Origin: UBA3537 sp038138145
GTDB taxonomy: Bacteria > Bacteroidota > Bacteroidia > Flavobacteriales > Flavobacteriaceae
Assembly: GCA_038138145.1 (NCBI GenBank)
Contig: JAYQDD010000004.1
Location: 62,001-126,000 of the forward strand
Length of the DNA: 64,000 bases
Direction of reading: 5' to 3'
The notes below the pieces were generated by a model. It saw nothing but the letters and a program-made list of their open reading frames with translations. It ran no database searches and had not been told where the DNA came from. Numbering within the stretch: the stretch's first letter is position 1; every line of letters starts with the position of its first letter. Both the position numbers and the translations under genes were made by a program. Of the stretch, positions 8,614-17,851 are shown piece after piece.

Positions 8614-10410
8614 CTAATCATTGAGTTTTAGTACGGCCATGAAGGCCTCTTGAGGGATTTCAACACTTCCAACCTGACGCATTCTTTTCTTCCCTTTCTT
8701 TTGGTTTTCTAGAAGCTTACGCTTTCGAGAAATGTCGCCCCCGTAACACTTTGCGGTCACATCTTTTCGAACTGCTTTTACGGTTTCTCTAGAGATGATT
8801 TTTGCGCCAATGGCGGCTTGAATTGGAATGTCAAATTGTTGTCTTGGGATAAGTTCTTTGAGTTTTCCACACATTTTTCGACCTATTTTTTGTGCGCTAT
8901 CGAGGTGTATAAGCGCCGATAAAGCATCAACCGACTGTCCATTAAGCAGCACATCTACACGCACCAATTTTGATACGCGCATACCGATAGGGCTATAATC
9001 AAATGAAGCATATCCTTTCGAAACGGTTTTTAGACGATCATAAAAATCAAATACAATTTCGGCAAGCGGCATATCAAAACTAAGCTCCACACGTTGTGTG
9101 GTTAAATATGTTTGATTGGTAATCTGTCCGCGCTTTTCTATACACAATGACATGACGTTTCCAACAAAATCAGATTTGGTTATTATGGTTGCTTTAATAT
9201 ATGGTTCTTCTATTCTATCCAATGTTGATGGATCAGGAAGATCAGAAGGATTGTTTAACAGAATTACCTCATCTGGCTTTTTTCTGGTGTATGCATGATA
9301 AGATACGTTGGGCACGGTTGTAATGACCGTCATGTTGAACTCTCGCTCTAAGCGCTCTTGTATAATTTCTAAATGCAACATTCCTAAAAAACCACAACGA
9401 AAACCAAAACCAAGAGCTGCAGAGCTTTCTGCCTGAAATACGAGTGAAGCATCATTCAGTTGTAGCTTTTCCATGGACGCACGAAGTTCTTCATATTCTT
9501 CAGTGTCTACAGGGTAAATTCCAGCAAAGACCATTGGTTTTACGTCTTCAAAACCGTCAACAGCCTCCAAGGTTGGATTTTTTGCATCTGTAATAGTGTC
9601 TCCTACTTTTACCTCTCTTGCATCTTTTATACCTGTTATGAGATAACCAACATCACCTGTTTTGATCTCTTGTTTGGGGGTTTGTGTCAAGTTGAGCGTG
9701 CCCACCTCGTCAGCACCATACGTTTTTCCAGTAGCCATAAATTTTACAGCCTGATTTTTCTTTATACTTCCATTAACTACCTTGAAATAGGTTTCAACTC
9801 CTCTAAAAGAATTGTAAACAGAGTCAAAAACTAAAGCTTGAAGCGGCGCTTCGGGGTCTCCTTTTGGAGGAGGAATAAATTTAATGATTGCTTCTAAAAT
9901 GGAATCAATGCCTAATCCAGTTTTTGCACTTGCCGGAATTACTTCGCTTGCGTCACAACCTAAAAGATCAATAATATCATCTGTAACTTCTTCAGGATTT
10001 GCGCTCGGTAAATCTACTTTGTTGAGCACCGGAATAATTTCTAAATCATTTTCTAATGCAAGATATAAATTAGAAATGGTTTGTGCTTGAATACTTTGAG
10101 CCGCATCCACAACTAATAAGGCACCTTCGCAAGCTGCAATCGAACGAGAAACTTCGTAACTAAAATCTACGTGGCCAGGTGTGTCGATAAGATTCAAGAT
10201 GTATTGTTCTCCATTGTGCTCATACTCCATTTGTATGGCATGAGATTTAATGGTGATTCCACGCTCACGCTCAAGATCCATGTTGTCTAAGAGTTGATTT
10301 TGTTTTTCACGTTCAGTGACTGCTCCGGTAAAGTCCAATAGACGATCTGCCAAGGTACTTTTTCCGTGGTCAATATGGGCGATGATACAAAAGTTTCTTA
10401 TGTTTTTCAT
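8614..10410 (-). CDS. lepA: Elongation factor 4 (LepA), ribosome-associated GTPase
   Basis: Translational GTPase EF4, 598 residues from the internal ATG at 10410. That start is preferred to one 30 bases upstream because the family begins exactly at MKNIRNFCIIAHIDHG. GTPase motifs are intact: G1 AHIDHGKS (residues 11-18), RGITI switch, DTPGHVDF, NKVDLP. The EF4-specific C-terminal domain is present (basic tail with RKRKLLENQKKGKKRM). It acts on stalled or slowly elongating ribosomes in the cytoplasm. It is transcribed from its own minus-strand promoter candidate (10438-10445) and is a single-copy housekeeping gene of normal length. Confidence 0.97.
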   Translation of the reverse strand: MKNIRNFCIIAHIDHGKSTLADRLLDFTGAVTEREKQNQLLDNMDLERERGITIKSHAIQMEYEHNGEQYILNLIDTPGHVDFSYEVSRSIAACEGALLVVDAAQSIQAQTISNLYLALENDLEIIPVLNKVDLPSANPEEVTDDIIDLLGCDASEVIPASAKTGLGIDSILEAIIKFIPPPKGDPEAPLQALVFDSVYNSFRGVETYFKVVNGSIKKNQAVKFMATGKTYGADEVGTLNLTQTPKQEIKTGDVGYLITGIKDAREVKVGDTITDAKNPTLEAVDGFEDVKPMVFAGIYPVDTEEYEELRASMEKLQLNDASLVFQAESSAALGFGFRCGFLGMLHLEIIQERLEREFNMTVITTVPNVSYHAYTRKKPDEVILLNNPSDLPDPSTLDRIEEPYIKATIITKSDFVGNVMSLCIEKRGQITNQTYLTTQRVELSFDMPLAEIVFDFYDRLKTVSKGYASFDYSPIGMRVSKLVRVDVLLNGQSVDALSALIHLDSAQKIGRKMCGKLKELIPRQQFDIPIQAAIGAKIISRETVKAVRKDVTAKCYGGDISRKRKLLENQKKGKKRMRQVGSVEIPQEAFMAVLKLND

Positions 10411-10437
10411 TAGGTTTATTCCCTGCTCTAAAGAGCA

Positions 10438-10445
10438 CAAAAGTA
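10438..10445 (-). promoter_or_regulatory. Candidate -7 promoter element for lepA
   Basis: Minus-strand TACTTTTG fits the TAnnTTTG element of Bacteroidota and lies 28 bases upstream of the lepA ATG, leaving a leader of about 20-25 bases. The leader contains a short hairpin-capable palindrome (TGCTCTaaAGAGCA, 10424-10437 region). No convincing -33 TTTG was found at the usual spacing. Confidence 0.4.
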
Positions 10446-10477
10446 AGTAAATTTATCAGACAATATTGTTTCTGGTG

Positions 10478-11989
10478 TTAGTGATGTTGAATAAGTGTAT
10501 TTATGCGCCGTATGGCTTCCTCTTTCCCAATACAAAAGACAATATCAAAGACATCTACTCCTTGCAAAGACCCAACGAGCGCGACCCTAAGCGGCATCAT
10601 CACTTTTCCAAAGCCAACACCTTTACTTTTGATCCACTCAGAAACGGAAGCTTTTAGCGTTGTCGCACTTTCGTCGTTTGCCTTTTCTAAAACTAAGACT
10701 AATTCGCGTAGAAGATCTTTAGTATCGTCTTTCAATGCTTTATTAAGTGATTTTTCGTCGTAACCTTTTGGCGCTTCAAAGAAATATTTTCCTAACGCCC
10801 AAAGTTCTGGCACAAGTTCTGCGCGCTCTTTTATAAGTCCAACAACAAGCTCTACATACCCTCGATCCAAAGCTGTCAATTCACTCTTTTCGTTGATTAG
10901 TTTTTCGGCAAGTTCTTCGTTTGTGGTTTGTTGAATGTAGTGATGGTTATACCATTTTATTTTTTCAGGATCGAAACGCGCCCCAGATTTATTTACTTGA
11001 TTTATGTCAAAGAATCGAACAAGTTCATCAAGAGAGAACAGTTCTTGTTCAGTTCCGGGATTCCAACCTAAAAAGGCAAGAAAATTGATAATAGCATTAG
11101 GAAGATAACCACTTTCTTTATAGCCCTGAGCTTTTGTGTTTTCGTCTTTCCATTCTAGAGGAAACACTGGAAAACCTAATTTATCTCCATCACGCTTACT
11201 TAATTTACCTTTCCCAGTTGGTTTTAATATTAGTGGTAAGTGCGCAAACTGAGGAGCGTCCCAACCAAAAGCCTCGTACAACATTTGATGCAGCGCTAAG
11301 GAAGGTAACCATTCTTCGCCTCTAATAACATGTGAGATTTCCATGAGGTGATCGTCCACTATATTGGCTAAATGATATGTTGGCATACCATCAGACTTAA
11401 ATAAAATTTTATCATCAAGAATGTTGCTATCAATTGATATTTTACCCCTAACCATATCGTTCAGCGCAATGGTATGTCCTTCAGGCATTAAAAAGCGGAC
11501 AACATAAGGTGCGCCGCTTTCAATCCTTTTTTTTGTTTCTTCTTTCGATAAAACCAGAGAATTTACAAGACGCCCTTTGGTTCTATTGTGCCAGTTATAA
11601 ATAAAGGTTTTTCCTTTTTCTTCGTGCTTTTTTCGCTCAAGAGCTAAATCATCAGTGCTATCAAAGGCATAGTACGCCTTATCGTTTTCAAGCAAAGTAT
11701 TTATATATTTTTTGTAGATATTTTTTCGTTCACTTTGTCTGTAAGGACCATAATCTCCGTCTTTTCCGGGCCCCTCATCAAAGGGAATAGCACACCAGTT
11801 AAGCGCATCAATAATGTATTTTTCGGCCTGAGGGACGTATCTGTTTTGGTCAGTATCTTCAATACGTAAGACAAAGGTACCGTTGTACTTCTTTGCAAAA
11901 AGATAATTAAAGAGCGCGGTACGCACCCCTCCAATATGTAGTGGACCAGTTGGGCTAGGGGCAAAACGAACGCGAACAGGTTTTTTCAT
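10478..11989 (-). CDS. gltX: Glutamyl-tRNA synthetase (GltX)
   Basis: Class I aminoacyl-tRNA synthetase charging tRNA-Glu, 503 residues from the ATG at 11989. The longer open frame adds 16 residues unlike the family, and it would run through the promoter at 12007-12014, so the internal start is preferred. The HIGH motif is PLHIGG (residues 16-21) within RVRFAPSPTGPLHIGG, and the KMSKS motif is KLSKRDG. The C-terminal half carries the anticodon-binding helical domain. Length is normal for bacterial GltX. Start and function are well supported. Confidence 0.97.
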   Translation of the reverse strand: MKKPVRVRFAPSPTGPLHIGGVRTALFNYLFAKKYNGTFVLRIEDTDQNRYVPQAEKYIIDALNWCAIPFDEGPGKDGDYGPYRQSERKNIYKKYINTLLENDKAYYAFDSTDDLALERKKHEEKGKTFIYNWHNRTKGRLVNSLVLSKEETKKRIESGAPYVVRFLMPEGHTIALNDMVRGKISIDSNILDDKILFKSDGMPTYHLANIVDDHLMEISHVIRGEEWLPSLALHQMLYEAFGWDAPQFAHLPLILKPTGKGKLSKRDGDKLGFPVFPLEWKDENTKAQGYKESGYLPNAIINFLAFLGWNPGTEQELFSLDELVRFFDINQVNKSGARFDPEKIKWYNHHYIQQTTNEELAEKLINEKSELTALDRGYVELVVGLIKERAELVPELWALGKYFFEAPKGYDEKSLNKALKDDTKDLLRELVLVLEKANDESATTLKASVSEWIKSKGVGFGKVMMPLRVALVGSLQGVDVFDIVFCIGKEEAIRRINTLIQHH

Positions 11990-12006
11990 TGAATTTAGTC
12001 TTATTG

Positions 12007-12038
12007 CAAAGATATGTGCCCAAAAGCTAATGGGCAAA
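12007..12038 (-). promoter_or_regulatory. gltX promoter (TTTG - 20 bp - TATCTTTG)
   Basis: On the minus strand, TTTG (12035-12038) is followed after 20 bases by TATCTTTG (12007-12014). This matches the Bacteroidota sigma-ABfr consensus TTTG / TAnnTTTG at the normal spacing. The gltX ATG lies 17 bases downstream, so the leader is short. It also supports choosing the internal start for gltX. Confidence 0.65.
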
Positions 12039-12082
12039 CAAAAACGAATTTGCTTTTTTCGGATTACAAGTGAGTTTCAAAG

Positions 12083-15000
12083 ATGTTGATTTTTGTTGTA
12101 GATTTATGGTTTAAAAAATACAATGTGGATCATTTTGAGGAAATAAAATTTAAATTAGAACAATTCATTAGGCGCTATTATATAAGCGCTTTAATTAAGG
12201 GCGCTATGCTCTTTTTTGGCTTTGGTCTTTTGTATGCTTTTTTCTGGATTATTGTTGAATCTTTTTTTTGGTTTTCATCAACAGCCCGCACTTTGGTCTT
12301 TTGGTCTTTAATTTCTTTTGAAACGGCCTTGTTTTTGAAATTTCTGTTGGTTCCTTTTTTGAGTTACTTAAGAATTCGTTCGGGAATAAACCACCAAGAC
12401 GCATCTAAAATTATTGGAGACTTTTTTCCAGAAATTAAAGACAAACTGTTAAATGCTATACAGTTAAACAATCAACCACAAACCGAACTTGTAATTGCCA
12501 GTATTCAGCAAAAGACAGCCGAGTTCAAATTTGTTTCATTTAAAAAAGCGGTTCGATTTAAAGAAAATCTCAAGTACTTAAAGTATGCCATATTACCAAT
12601 CTTTGTCATTCTGGTGGTCTATACTTCTGGCGGCCAGTCTAACTTTAAGCAGAGTTTTAACCGTGTGATTGACTACAAAACCTCTTTTAGCCCACCCCCT
12701 CCTTTTCAGTTTATCATTCTCAACAATGCACTGCAAACCATTGAAAAAACACCATTTGTTTTAAACATAAAAACGGACGGTGATGTGACTCCACAGCAGG
12801 TAGAAATTAAATTTGAAGACCAAGTTTATTATTTAAAAAAAACAAAACCCAATTTATTTCAATATAAATTTACAAACCCAATCAAAAGCTTACAGTTTCA
12901 ATTAAGCTCAGGAAGTGTTCGTTCAGAAATATTTGATTTGAAAGTATTGAAAGCACCTAAAATATTGTCGTCAACCTTAGATTTGAACTACCCCTCATAC
13001 ACAAAAATTAAAGACAAAAGCATTTCTAATTTCGGAGATATCTCTGTTCCAGAAGGTACTAAACTTACATGGTCGCTTACGACACAAGCAACAGACCGAG
13101 TTGTTTTTTTACATGGGCAAACGGCTTTTGATTTTAAAAGGGAGGACAATAAATTTACGGCTTCAAAGCAGCTTTTCTCTGATTTAGAGTACAGTTTTGA
13201 AACGAATAATATAAAACTTAAAAGCTATGAAACCTTATCGTTTGGTGTTCGTGTGATAAAGGATCTTTCGCCTACAATAAATGTGCGCCAACGCAGCAAC
13301 GACGCAATAAACGAGGCCTTGTTTTTTTATGGCCAACTCGGAGATGATTATGGAATTTCATCCCTAAAAATACATTATTACCCCAAAAATAATGTTGAGC
13401 TAAAGAAAACAAAAGAAGTTAATTTTGACCAGAAATTGGAATTTGTTTTTCAGTTTCCAGACCAATTAGAACTTATACCCGACACTGCATATGAGCTTTT
13501 TTTTGAGGTCTTAGACAATGACCCTTTTCCAAAGCCAAACCGCACCACATCAAAAACATTCAAATATTTGTTTAAAAGTGAAAATCTGATTCAGCAAGAA
13601 CAACTCAGTGTTCAAAAAGATGCAGTTCAAGCTTTAGAAAAGACAATGAAATCAATAGAGGACCAAAACACCCTTGTAGATGAGCTTACCAACGAACAGA
13701 TTCAGAAAAACAAATTAACATTTAATGATCAAGAAAAAATCAAAAATATTTTAAAGCGTCAACGCCAGCAGGATGAAATTTTAAAACAGTTTAATGAACA
13801 AATGCGAGAAACATTGGAGCAGTTTCCAGAGGAGTCTCCCGACCCATTAAAAGAGAATCTAACCAAAAGGTTAGAAGAGCAAAATCAGCGCCTCAAGGAT
13901 GACGAGAATACACTCAAAGAACTTGAAGATTTAGCAAAAAACATTCAAGAAGAGGGGCTTTTAGAAAAACTTCAAAAACTAGGCCAGCAGGCAAAAAACA
14001 AGCAAAAAAGTCTTCAACAAATGCTCGAACTAACAAAACGATATTACCTTTCTAAAAAAATGGAACAATTAAAAAATCGTCTTGAAACACTATCAAATAA
14101 ACAGCAAGAGTTAGCTGATGATAACAAAAAGGAGTTGAGTAAAGACCAAAGCAAATTGAATGATAAGTTTGCCAAGATCAAGGGTGCACTGGAAGAACTT
14201 CGCGCTCAAAACAAAACGTTAAACAAACCTTTGACTGTGCCAGAAACCCAAAAAGAAGAAGAATCCATAATGGATAATTTAGAAGAGGCAAAAGCCCGCT
14301 TAGAGCAGCATGAGCAAAACAAAGATGCTTCACAAGATGTAAACGCGCTAAGTAAAGCTAAAAAGGCCCAAAACAAATCTGCTCAAAAAATGATGCAATT
14401 GGCTCAGCTTATGACCCAAAGTATGTCTGGAGGGTCATCTCAGCAGCTTACTGAAGACATTGAAATTTTGCGCCAAATTTTGGACAACCTTCTCATTTTT
14501 TCTTTTGAACAAGAAGATTTAATGCATCAACTAAATTCAACTAATTCACAACAAAAATCGTTCGCTAGCCGCATTAAGAAACAGATGAATTTAAAAACAC
14601 ATTTTGAACATATCGATGACAGTTTGTTTGTTGTTTCTTTGCGCCAATCAAAGATTTCAGAAAATATTACTGAGCAGATTTCTGAAGTTTATTTTAATAT
14701 TGATAAAACCCTAAACGCCCTTTCTGAAAACGAAGACTACAACGCTATGACTGGTCAACAATATACCATTACCGCAACAAACAACCTTGCAAGTATGCTC
14801 AGCGATATTTTGAGCAACCTCGAAATGCAAATGCAGCCTAATCCCGGCCAAGGTGATGGTGACATGCAACTGCCAGACATTATAATGAGCCAGGAGGAGC
14901 TTGAAAAGCAAGCTGAGCAAATGATGAACGGCAAAAAAGAGGGGCAACAAAATCCGGGCAAAGAAAACCAAAGCAAATCCACAGAACGAGCTAAAGGCAA

Positions 15001-15490
15001 AGGCGGGACATCTGGTAATTCTTCAAAAAACGGAAAACCCTCAGACGCGAACCAATATAGTGACCCAGACGAATCACCAGCGTCTTTGTTTCAGCTGTAT
15101 AAACAGCAACAACAGTTGCGCCAACAACTTGAAAACATTCTCAAAAGAGAAGGGCTTTCTAGTCAAGGTAAAAACACACTTGAATCTATGGAAAATATAG
15201 AGCAAATTATTGTAAATCAAGGAGTTAGCCCTCAATTGCTTAAAAAAATGAAAGCGCTTAAGTATGAATTTTTAAAGCTTGAGGAAGCTGCATTAAAACA
15301 GGGCGAGTCTTCTAAAAGGCAATCACAAACAAACAAGAAAAATTATCGACAACAAAGCCATTTAACAAAAGAAGAAATTAAGCTTCTTTTTAGCACAGAG
15401 GAGGTTTTAAACAGAATGCCACTACCTTTGCGTCAAAATATTAAGAAGAAGGTAGAACACTATTTTAGCAAAAAGAATGATCAATTTTAG
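12083..15490 (+). CDS. DUF4175 family large membrane protein with long coiled coil
   Basis: A 1135-residue protein typical of Bacteroidota and annotated as DUF4175. The N terminus has two membrane segments (about residues 40-65 and 70-95) and a third near 170-190. Beta-rich periplasmic segments follow (about 200-490), then a long Q/E/K-rich coiled coil (about 500-790) and a Gly/Ser/Gln-rich low-complexity stretch (about 940-1010). A GTG at 12125 (giving a start just before DHFEEIKFKLEQ) agrees better with the N terminus I expect for the family and has an A-rich upstream context; the ATG at 12083 is kept as the longest frame. It overlaps ybeY by 14 bases. Function unknown. Confidence 0.82.
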   Translation: MLIFVVDLWFKKYNVDHFEEIKFKLEQFIRRYYISALIKGAMLFFGFGLLYAFFWIIVESFFWFSSTARTLVFWSLISFETALFLKFLLVPFLSYLRIRSGINHQDASKIIGDFFPEIKDKLLNAIQLNNQPQTELVIASIQQKTAEFKFVSFKKAVRFKENLKYLKYAILPIFVILVVYTSGGQSNFKQSFNRVIDYKTSFSPPPPFQFIILNNALQTIEKTPFVLNIKTDGDVTPQQVEIKFEDQVYYLKKTKPNLFQYKFTNPIKSLQFQLSSGSVRSEIFDLKVLKAPKILSSTLDLNYPSYTKIKDKSISNFGDISVPEGTKLTWSLTTQATDRVVFLHGQTAFDFKREDNKFTASKQLFSDLEYSFETNNIKLKSYETLSFGVRVIKDLSPTINVRQRSNDAINEALFFYGQLGDDYGISSLKIHYYPKNNVELKKTKEVNFDQKLEFVFQFPDQLELIPDTAYELFFEVLDNDPFPKPNRTTSKTFKYLFKSENLIQQEQLSVQKDAVQALEKTMKSIEDQNTLVDELTNEQIQKNKLTFNDQEKIKNILKRQRQQDEILKQFNEQMRETLEQFPEESPDPLKENLTKRLEEQNQRLKDDENTLKELEDLAKNIQEEGLLEKLQKLGQQAKNKQKSLQQMLELTKRYYLSKKMEQLKNRLETLSNKQQELADDNKKELSKDQSKLNDKFAKIKGALEELRAQNKTLNKPLTVPETQKEEESIMDNLEEAKARLEQHEQNKDASQDVNALSKAKKAQNKSAQKMMQLAQLMTQSMSGGSSQQLTEDIEILRQILDNLLIFSFEQEDLMHQLNSTNSQQKSFASRIKKQMNLKTHFEHIDDSLFVVSLRQSKISENITEQISEVYFNIDKTLNALSENEDYNAMTGQQYTITATNNLASMLSDILSNLEMQMQPNPGQGDGDMQLPDIIMSQEELEKQAEQMMNGKKEGQQNPGKENQSKSTERAKGKGGTSGNSSKNGKPSDANQYSDPDESPASLFQLYKQQQQLRQQLENILKREGLSSQGKNTLESMENIEQIIVNQGVSPQLLKKMKALKYEFLKLEEAALKQGESSKRQSQTNKKNYRQQSHLTKEEIKLLFSTEEVLNRMPLPLRQNIKKKVEHYFSKKNDQF

Positions 15491-15896
15491 CAACACAACA
15501 GCGTTTAATATTCCCAACAAAAAAGCGCTGAAGAAATGGCTTAGCTCAATTATTATCCAAGAAAGCCACGCAGAGGGCGAGCTTAATTTTTTGTTTTGTT
15601 ATGATGACCATTTACATCAATTGAATGTTGAATTTTTAGCGCACGACACATTAACGGATATTTTAACTTTTGACTATAATGTAGACAAACAGGTGTTTGC
15701 CGATATTTGTATCTCTATTGATCGTATTCAAGACAACGCGGCCGAACATCAAACCCCAGTTTTAAACGAGTTGCATCGTGTTATGGCTCACGGAGTACTT
15801 CATCTTTGTGGCTACAAAGATGGTACTGACAACGAAAAAAAACAAATGCGCAAAAAAGAGGATGAATATCTTTCTCAGCTCGAATTCAGCAGATAA
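15477..15896 (+). CDS. ybeY: Endoribonuclease YbeY, rRNA maturation factor
   Basis: A 139-residue UPF0054 protein that acts in 16S rRNA 3'-end maturation and ribosome quality control. The metal motif is HGVLHLCGYKD (residues 105-115). His105 and His109 match the first two ligands, but the third ligand of HGxLHLxGYDH is Asp115 rather than His. I recall GYKD-type motifs in related Bacteroidota, so this looks like a lineage variant, not a defect. The start lies within the end of the DUF4175 gene (14-base overlap), so translation is coupled. Downstream come a promoter element and a parS site before mnmG. Confidence 0.93.
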   Translation: MINFSNTTAFNIPNKKALKKWLSSIIIQESHAEGELNFLFCYDDHLHQLNVEFLAHDTLTDILTFDYNVDKQVFADICISIDRIQDNAAEHQTPVLNELHRVMAHGVLHLCGYKDGTDNEKKQMRKKEDEYLSQLEFSR

Positions 15897-15899
15897 GCT

Positions 15900-15907
15900 T
15901 ATATTTG
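15900..15907 (+). promoter_or_regulatory. Candidate -7 promoter element for mnmG
   Basis: TATATTTG matches TAnnTTTG and lies 36 bases upstream of the mnmG ATG, directly after the ybeY stop. The parS site 15916-15931 would fall at or just after the transcription start, so ParB binding could affect mnmG expression. No clear -33 element. Confidence 0.45.
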
Positions 15908-15915
15908 CAGGAAAT

Positions 15916-15931
15916 TGTTCCACGTGGAACA
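15916..15931. promoter_or_regulatory. parS centromere site 1
   Basis: TGTTCCACGTGGAACA is a perfect 16-base palindrome that fits the ParB-binding parS consensus TGTTnCACGTGnAACA. It lies in the 47-base gap between ybeY and mnmG. An identical second copy occurs at 17835-17850. ParB loads on such sites and works with ParA and SMC in origin segregation; parS sites normally cluster close to oriC. Confidence 0.9.
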
Positions 15932-15943
15932 TAATTATTTTAG

Positions 15944-17815
15944 ATGTTTGAAAGTATTTATGATGTAATAGTTGTTGGCGGTGGTCATGCCGGAAGTGAA
16001 GCCGCTGCTGCTGCTGCCAACATGGGAAGCAAAACCTTGTTGGTTACGATGAATTTGCAAAATATTGCCCAAATGTCTTGTAATCCTGCTATGGGTGGTA
16101 TTGCCAAAGGACAAATTGTCCGTGAAATTGATGCCCTTGGCGGCTACAGCGGGATTGTAAGTGACACATCAGCAATACAGTTTAAAATGCTTAATAAGTC
16201 TAAAGGCCCTGCCATGTGGAGCCCAAGAGTACAAAGCGACCGCATGCGTTTTGCACAAGATTGGCGAATGCTTTTGGAGCAGACCCAGAATTTAGATTTT
16301 TATCAAGAAATGGTAGTCGGCTTATTGGTTAAAGGTGAGCGTGTTGTAGGAGTAAAGACATCCTTAGGTCTAGAAATTAAGGGCAAAACCGTAGTGCTCA
16401 CTAATGGTACTTTTCTAAACGGACTTATTCATATAGGAGATAAAAATTTTGGCGGAGGGAGAGCAGGTGAGAAAGCGGCAACAGGGATCACCGAACAGCT
16501 TATCGACCTAGGATTTGATTCTGGTCGAATGAAAACCGGAACACCTCCAAGGGTTGATGGTCGTTCATTGGATTTTTCAAAAATGATCGAACAGCCAGGA
16601 GATAGTAACCCACAGAAGTTTTCCTATTTAAACACTACTTCACCGCTCAAAAATCAGCGTTCATGCCACATGACGCACACAAGTATAGAGGTTCACGACT
16701 TGCTAAGAGAAGGGTTTGACAGATCACCCATGTTTAACGGAAGAATCCAAAGTATTGGACCAAGATATTGCCCGTCTATCGAAGACAAAATTAATCGTTT
16801 TTCAGAAAAAGATCGCCACCAAATCTTTGTCGAGCCAGAAGGATGGAACACTGTTGAGTATTACATTAATGGATTCTCCACCTCTCTCCCAGAGGACGTA
16901 CAGTACAAAGCGCTTAAAGCCGTTAAAGGCTTTGAACACGTGCGGTTTTTCCGCCCTGGTTATGCAATAGAATATGACTACTTCCCTCCTACTCAGCTCA
17001 CATATTCTTTAGAAACAAAGCCTATAAATGGCTTGTTCTTTGCTGGTCAAATCAACGGGACAACTGGCTATGAAGAAGCTGCTTCACAAGGGCTTATGGC
17101 GGGTATTAATGCAAGCTTACAAGTTCAAAACAAACCGTCGTTTATTTTAAGACGTGACGAGGCCTACATTGGTGTTTTGATTGATGATTTAATCACCAAA
17201 GGCACTGAGGAGCCTTATAGAATGTTTACGTCACGTGCAGAATACCGAACACTTCTACGTCAAGATAATGCTGATTTACGGCTTACTCCGAAGGGGTTTA
17301 AGTTGGGAATTGTAGACGAACACCGTTTAAAACTTATGGAGCGTAAATTAGAGCAATCAAAAGAATTCGTGTCTTTTTTTAGAAAGCAAAGCGTTAAACC
17401 CAATGAAGCCAATCCTGTTTTAGAGGCTAAGAATTCATCGCCGATCAAACAGTCTGACAAGATGTTTAAGATATTTTCTAGGCCTAATATTAGCATTAAC
17501 GACATGCGTAAGTTTGAAGCTGTTGAGGACTATATTTCGGCTCATAGTCTTGATGACGAGGTTATAGAACAAGCAGAGATTCAGATTAAGTATTCAGGAT
17601 ACATTGAGAAAGAAAAAAACAATGCAGACAAGCTCACCCGTTTGGAATATGTAAAAATCCCAAAAAATTTCGATTACTCAAGAGTTAAATCGATGAGTTA
17701 TGAGGCGCGTGAGAAATTAAATACGGTTCAGCCAACCACAGTAGCACAGGCGTCGCGCATTAGTGGGGTTTCCCCTAATGACATTTCTGTTTTACTTGTT
17801 TTCTTAGGGCGTTAA
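15944..17815 (+). CDS. mnmG: tRNA uridine-5-carboxymethylaminomethyl modification enzyme MnmG (GidA)
   Basis: FAD-dependent enzyme that, with MnmE, modifies the wobble uridine U34 of several tRNAs. Length is 623 residues, normal for the family. Evidence: N-terminal dinucleotide-binding motif VVGGGHAGSEAA (residues 10-21), MSCNPAMGGIAKG, the MKTGTPPRVDG segment, FAGQINGTTGYEEAA and SRAEYRTLLRQDNAD, and a C-terminal helical MnmE-binding region (YSGYIEKE). The gene is bracketed by two identical parS sites, in line with the classical gidA position near the origin in many bacteria. MnmE is not in this window. Confidence 0.97.
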   Translation: MFESIYDVIVVGGGHAGSEAAAAAANMGSKTLLVTMNLQNIAQMSCNPAMGGIAKGQIVREIDALGGYSGIVSDTSAIQFKMLNKSKGPAMWSPRVQSDRMRFAQDWRMLLEQTQNLDFYQEMVVGLLVKGERVVGVKTSLGLEIKGKTVVLTNGTFLNGLIHIGDKNFGGGRAGEKAATGITEQLIDLGFDSGRMKTGTPPRVDGRSLDFSKMIEQPGDSNPQKFSYLNTTSPLKNQRSCHMTHTSIEVHDLLREGFDRSPMFNGRIQSIGPRYCPSIEDKINRFSEKDRHQIFVEPEGWNTVEYYINGFSTSLPEDVQYKALKAVKGFEHVRFFRPGYAIEYDYFPPTQLTYSLETKPINGLFFAGQINGTTGYEEAASQGLMAGINASLQVQNKPSFILRRDEAYIGVLIDDLITKGTEEPYRMFTSRAEYRTLLRQDNADLRLTPKGFKLGIVDEHRLKLMERKLEQSKEFVSFFRKQSVKPNEANPVLEAKNSSPIKQSDKMFKIFSRPNISINDMRKFEAVEDYISAHSLDDEVIEQAEIQIKYSGYIEKEKNNADKLTRLEYVKIPKNFDYSRVKSMSYEAREKLNTVQPTTVAQASRISGVSPNDISVLLVFLGR

Positions 17816-17834
17816 TCAGTATATTTTCTATTTT

Positions 17835-17850
17835 TGTTCCACGTGGAACA
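17835..17850. promoter_or_regulatory. parS centromere site 2
   Basis: The second perfect TGTTCCACGTGGAACA palindrome, identical to the one at 15916-15931 and 1919 bases from it. It lies in the gap between mnmG and the methyltransferase gene and ends one base before that gene's ATG. A TTG-started frame reading through it would give an N terminus MFHVEH, a familiar artefact of translating a parS site. Confidence 0.9.
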
Positions 17851-17851
17851 C

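Noticed and set aside
14930..15060. Gly/Ser/Gln/Lys-rich stretch of the DUF4175 protein as a DNA repeat or phase-variable tract
   Set aside because: The codons are varied and no exact unit is repeated, so it is ordinary low-complexity protein sequence.
17834..17851. TTG-started extension of the methyltransferase gene with N terminus MFHVEH
   Set aside because: These codons are simply the parS palindrome read as protein. The ATG at 17852 follows at once.
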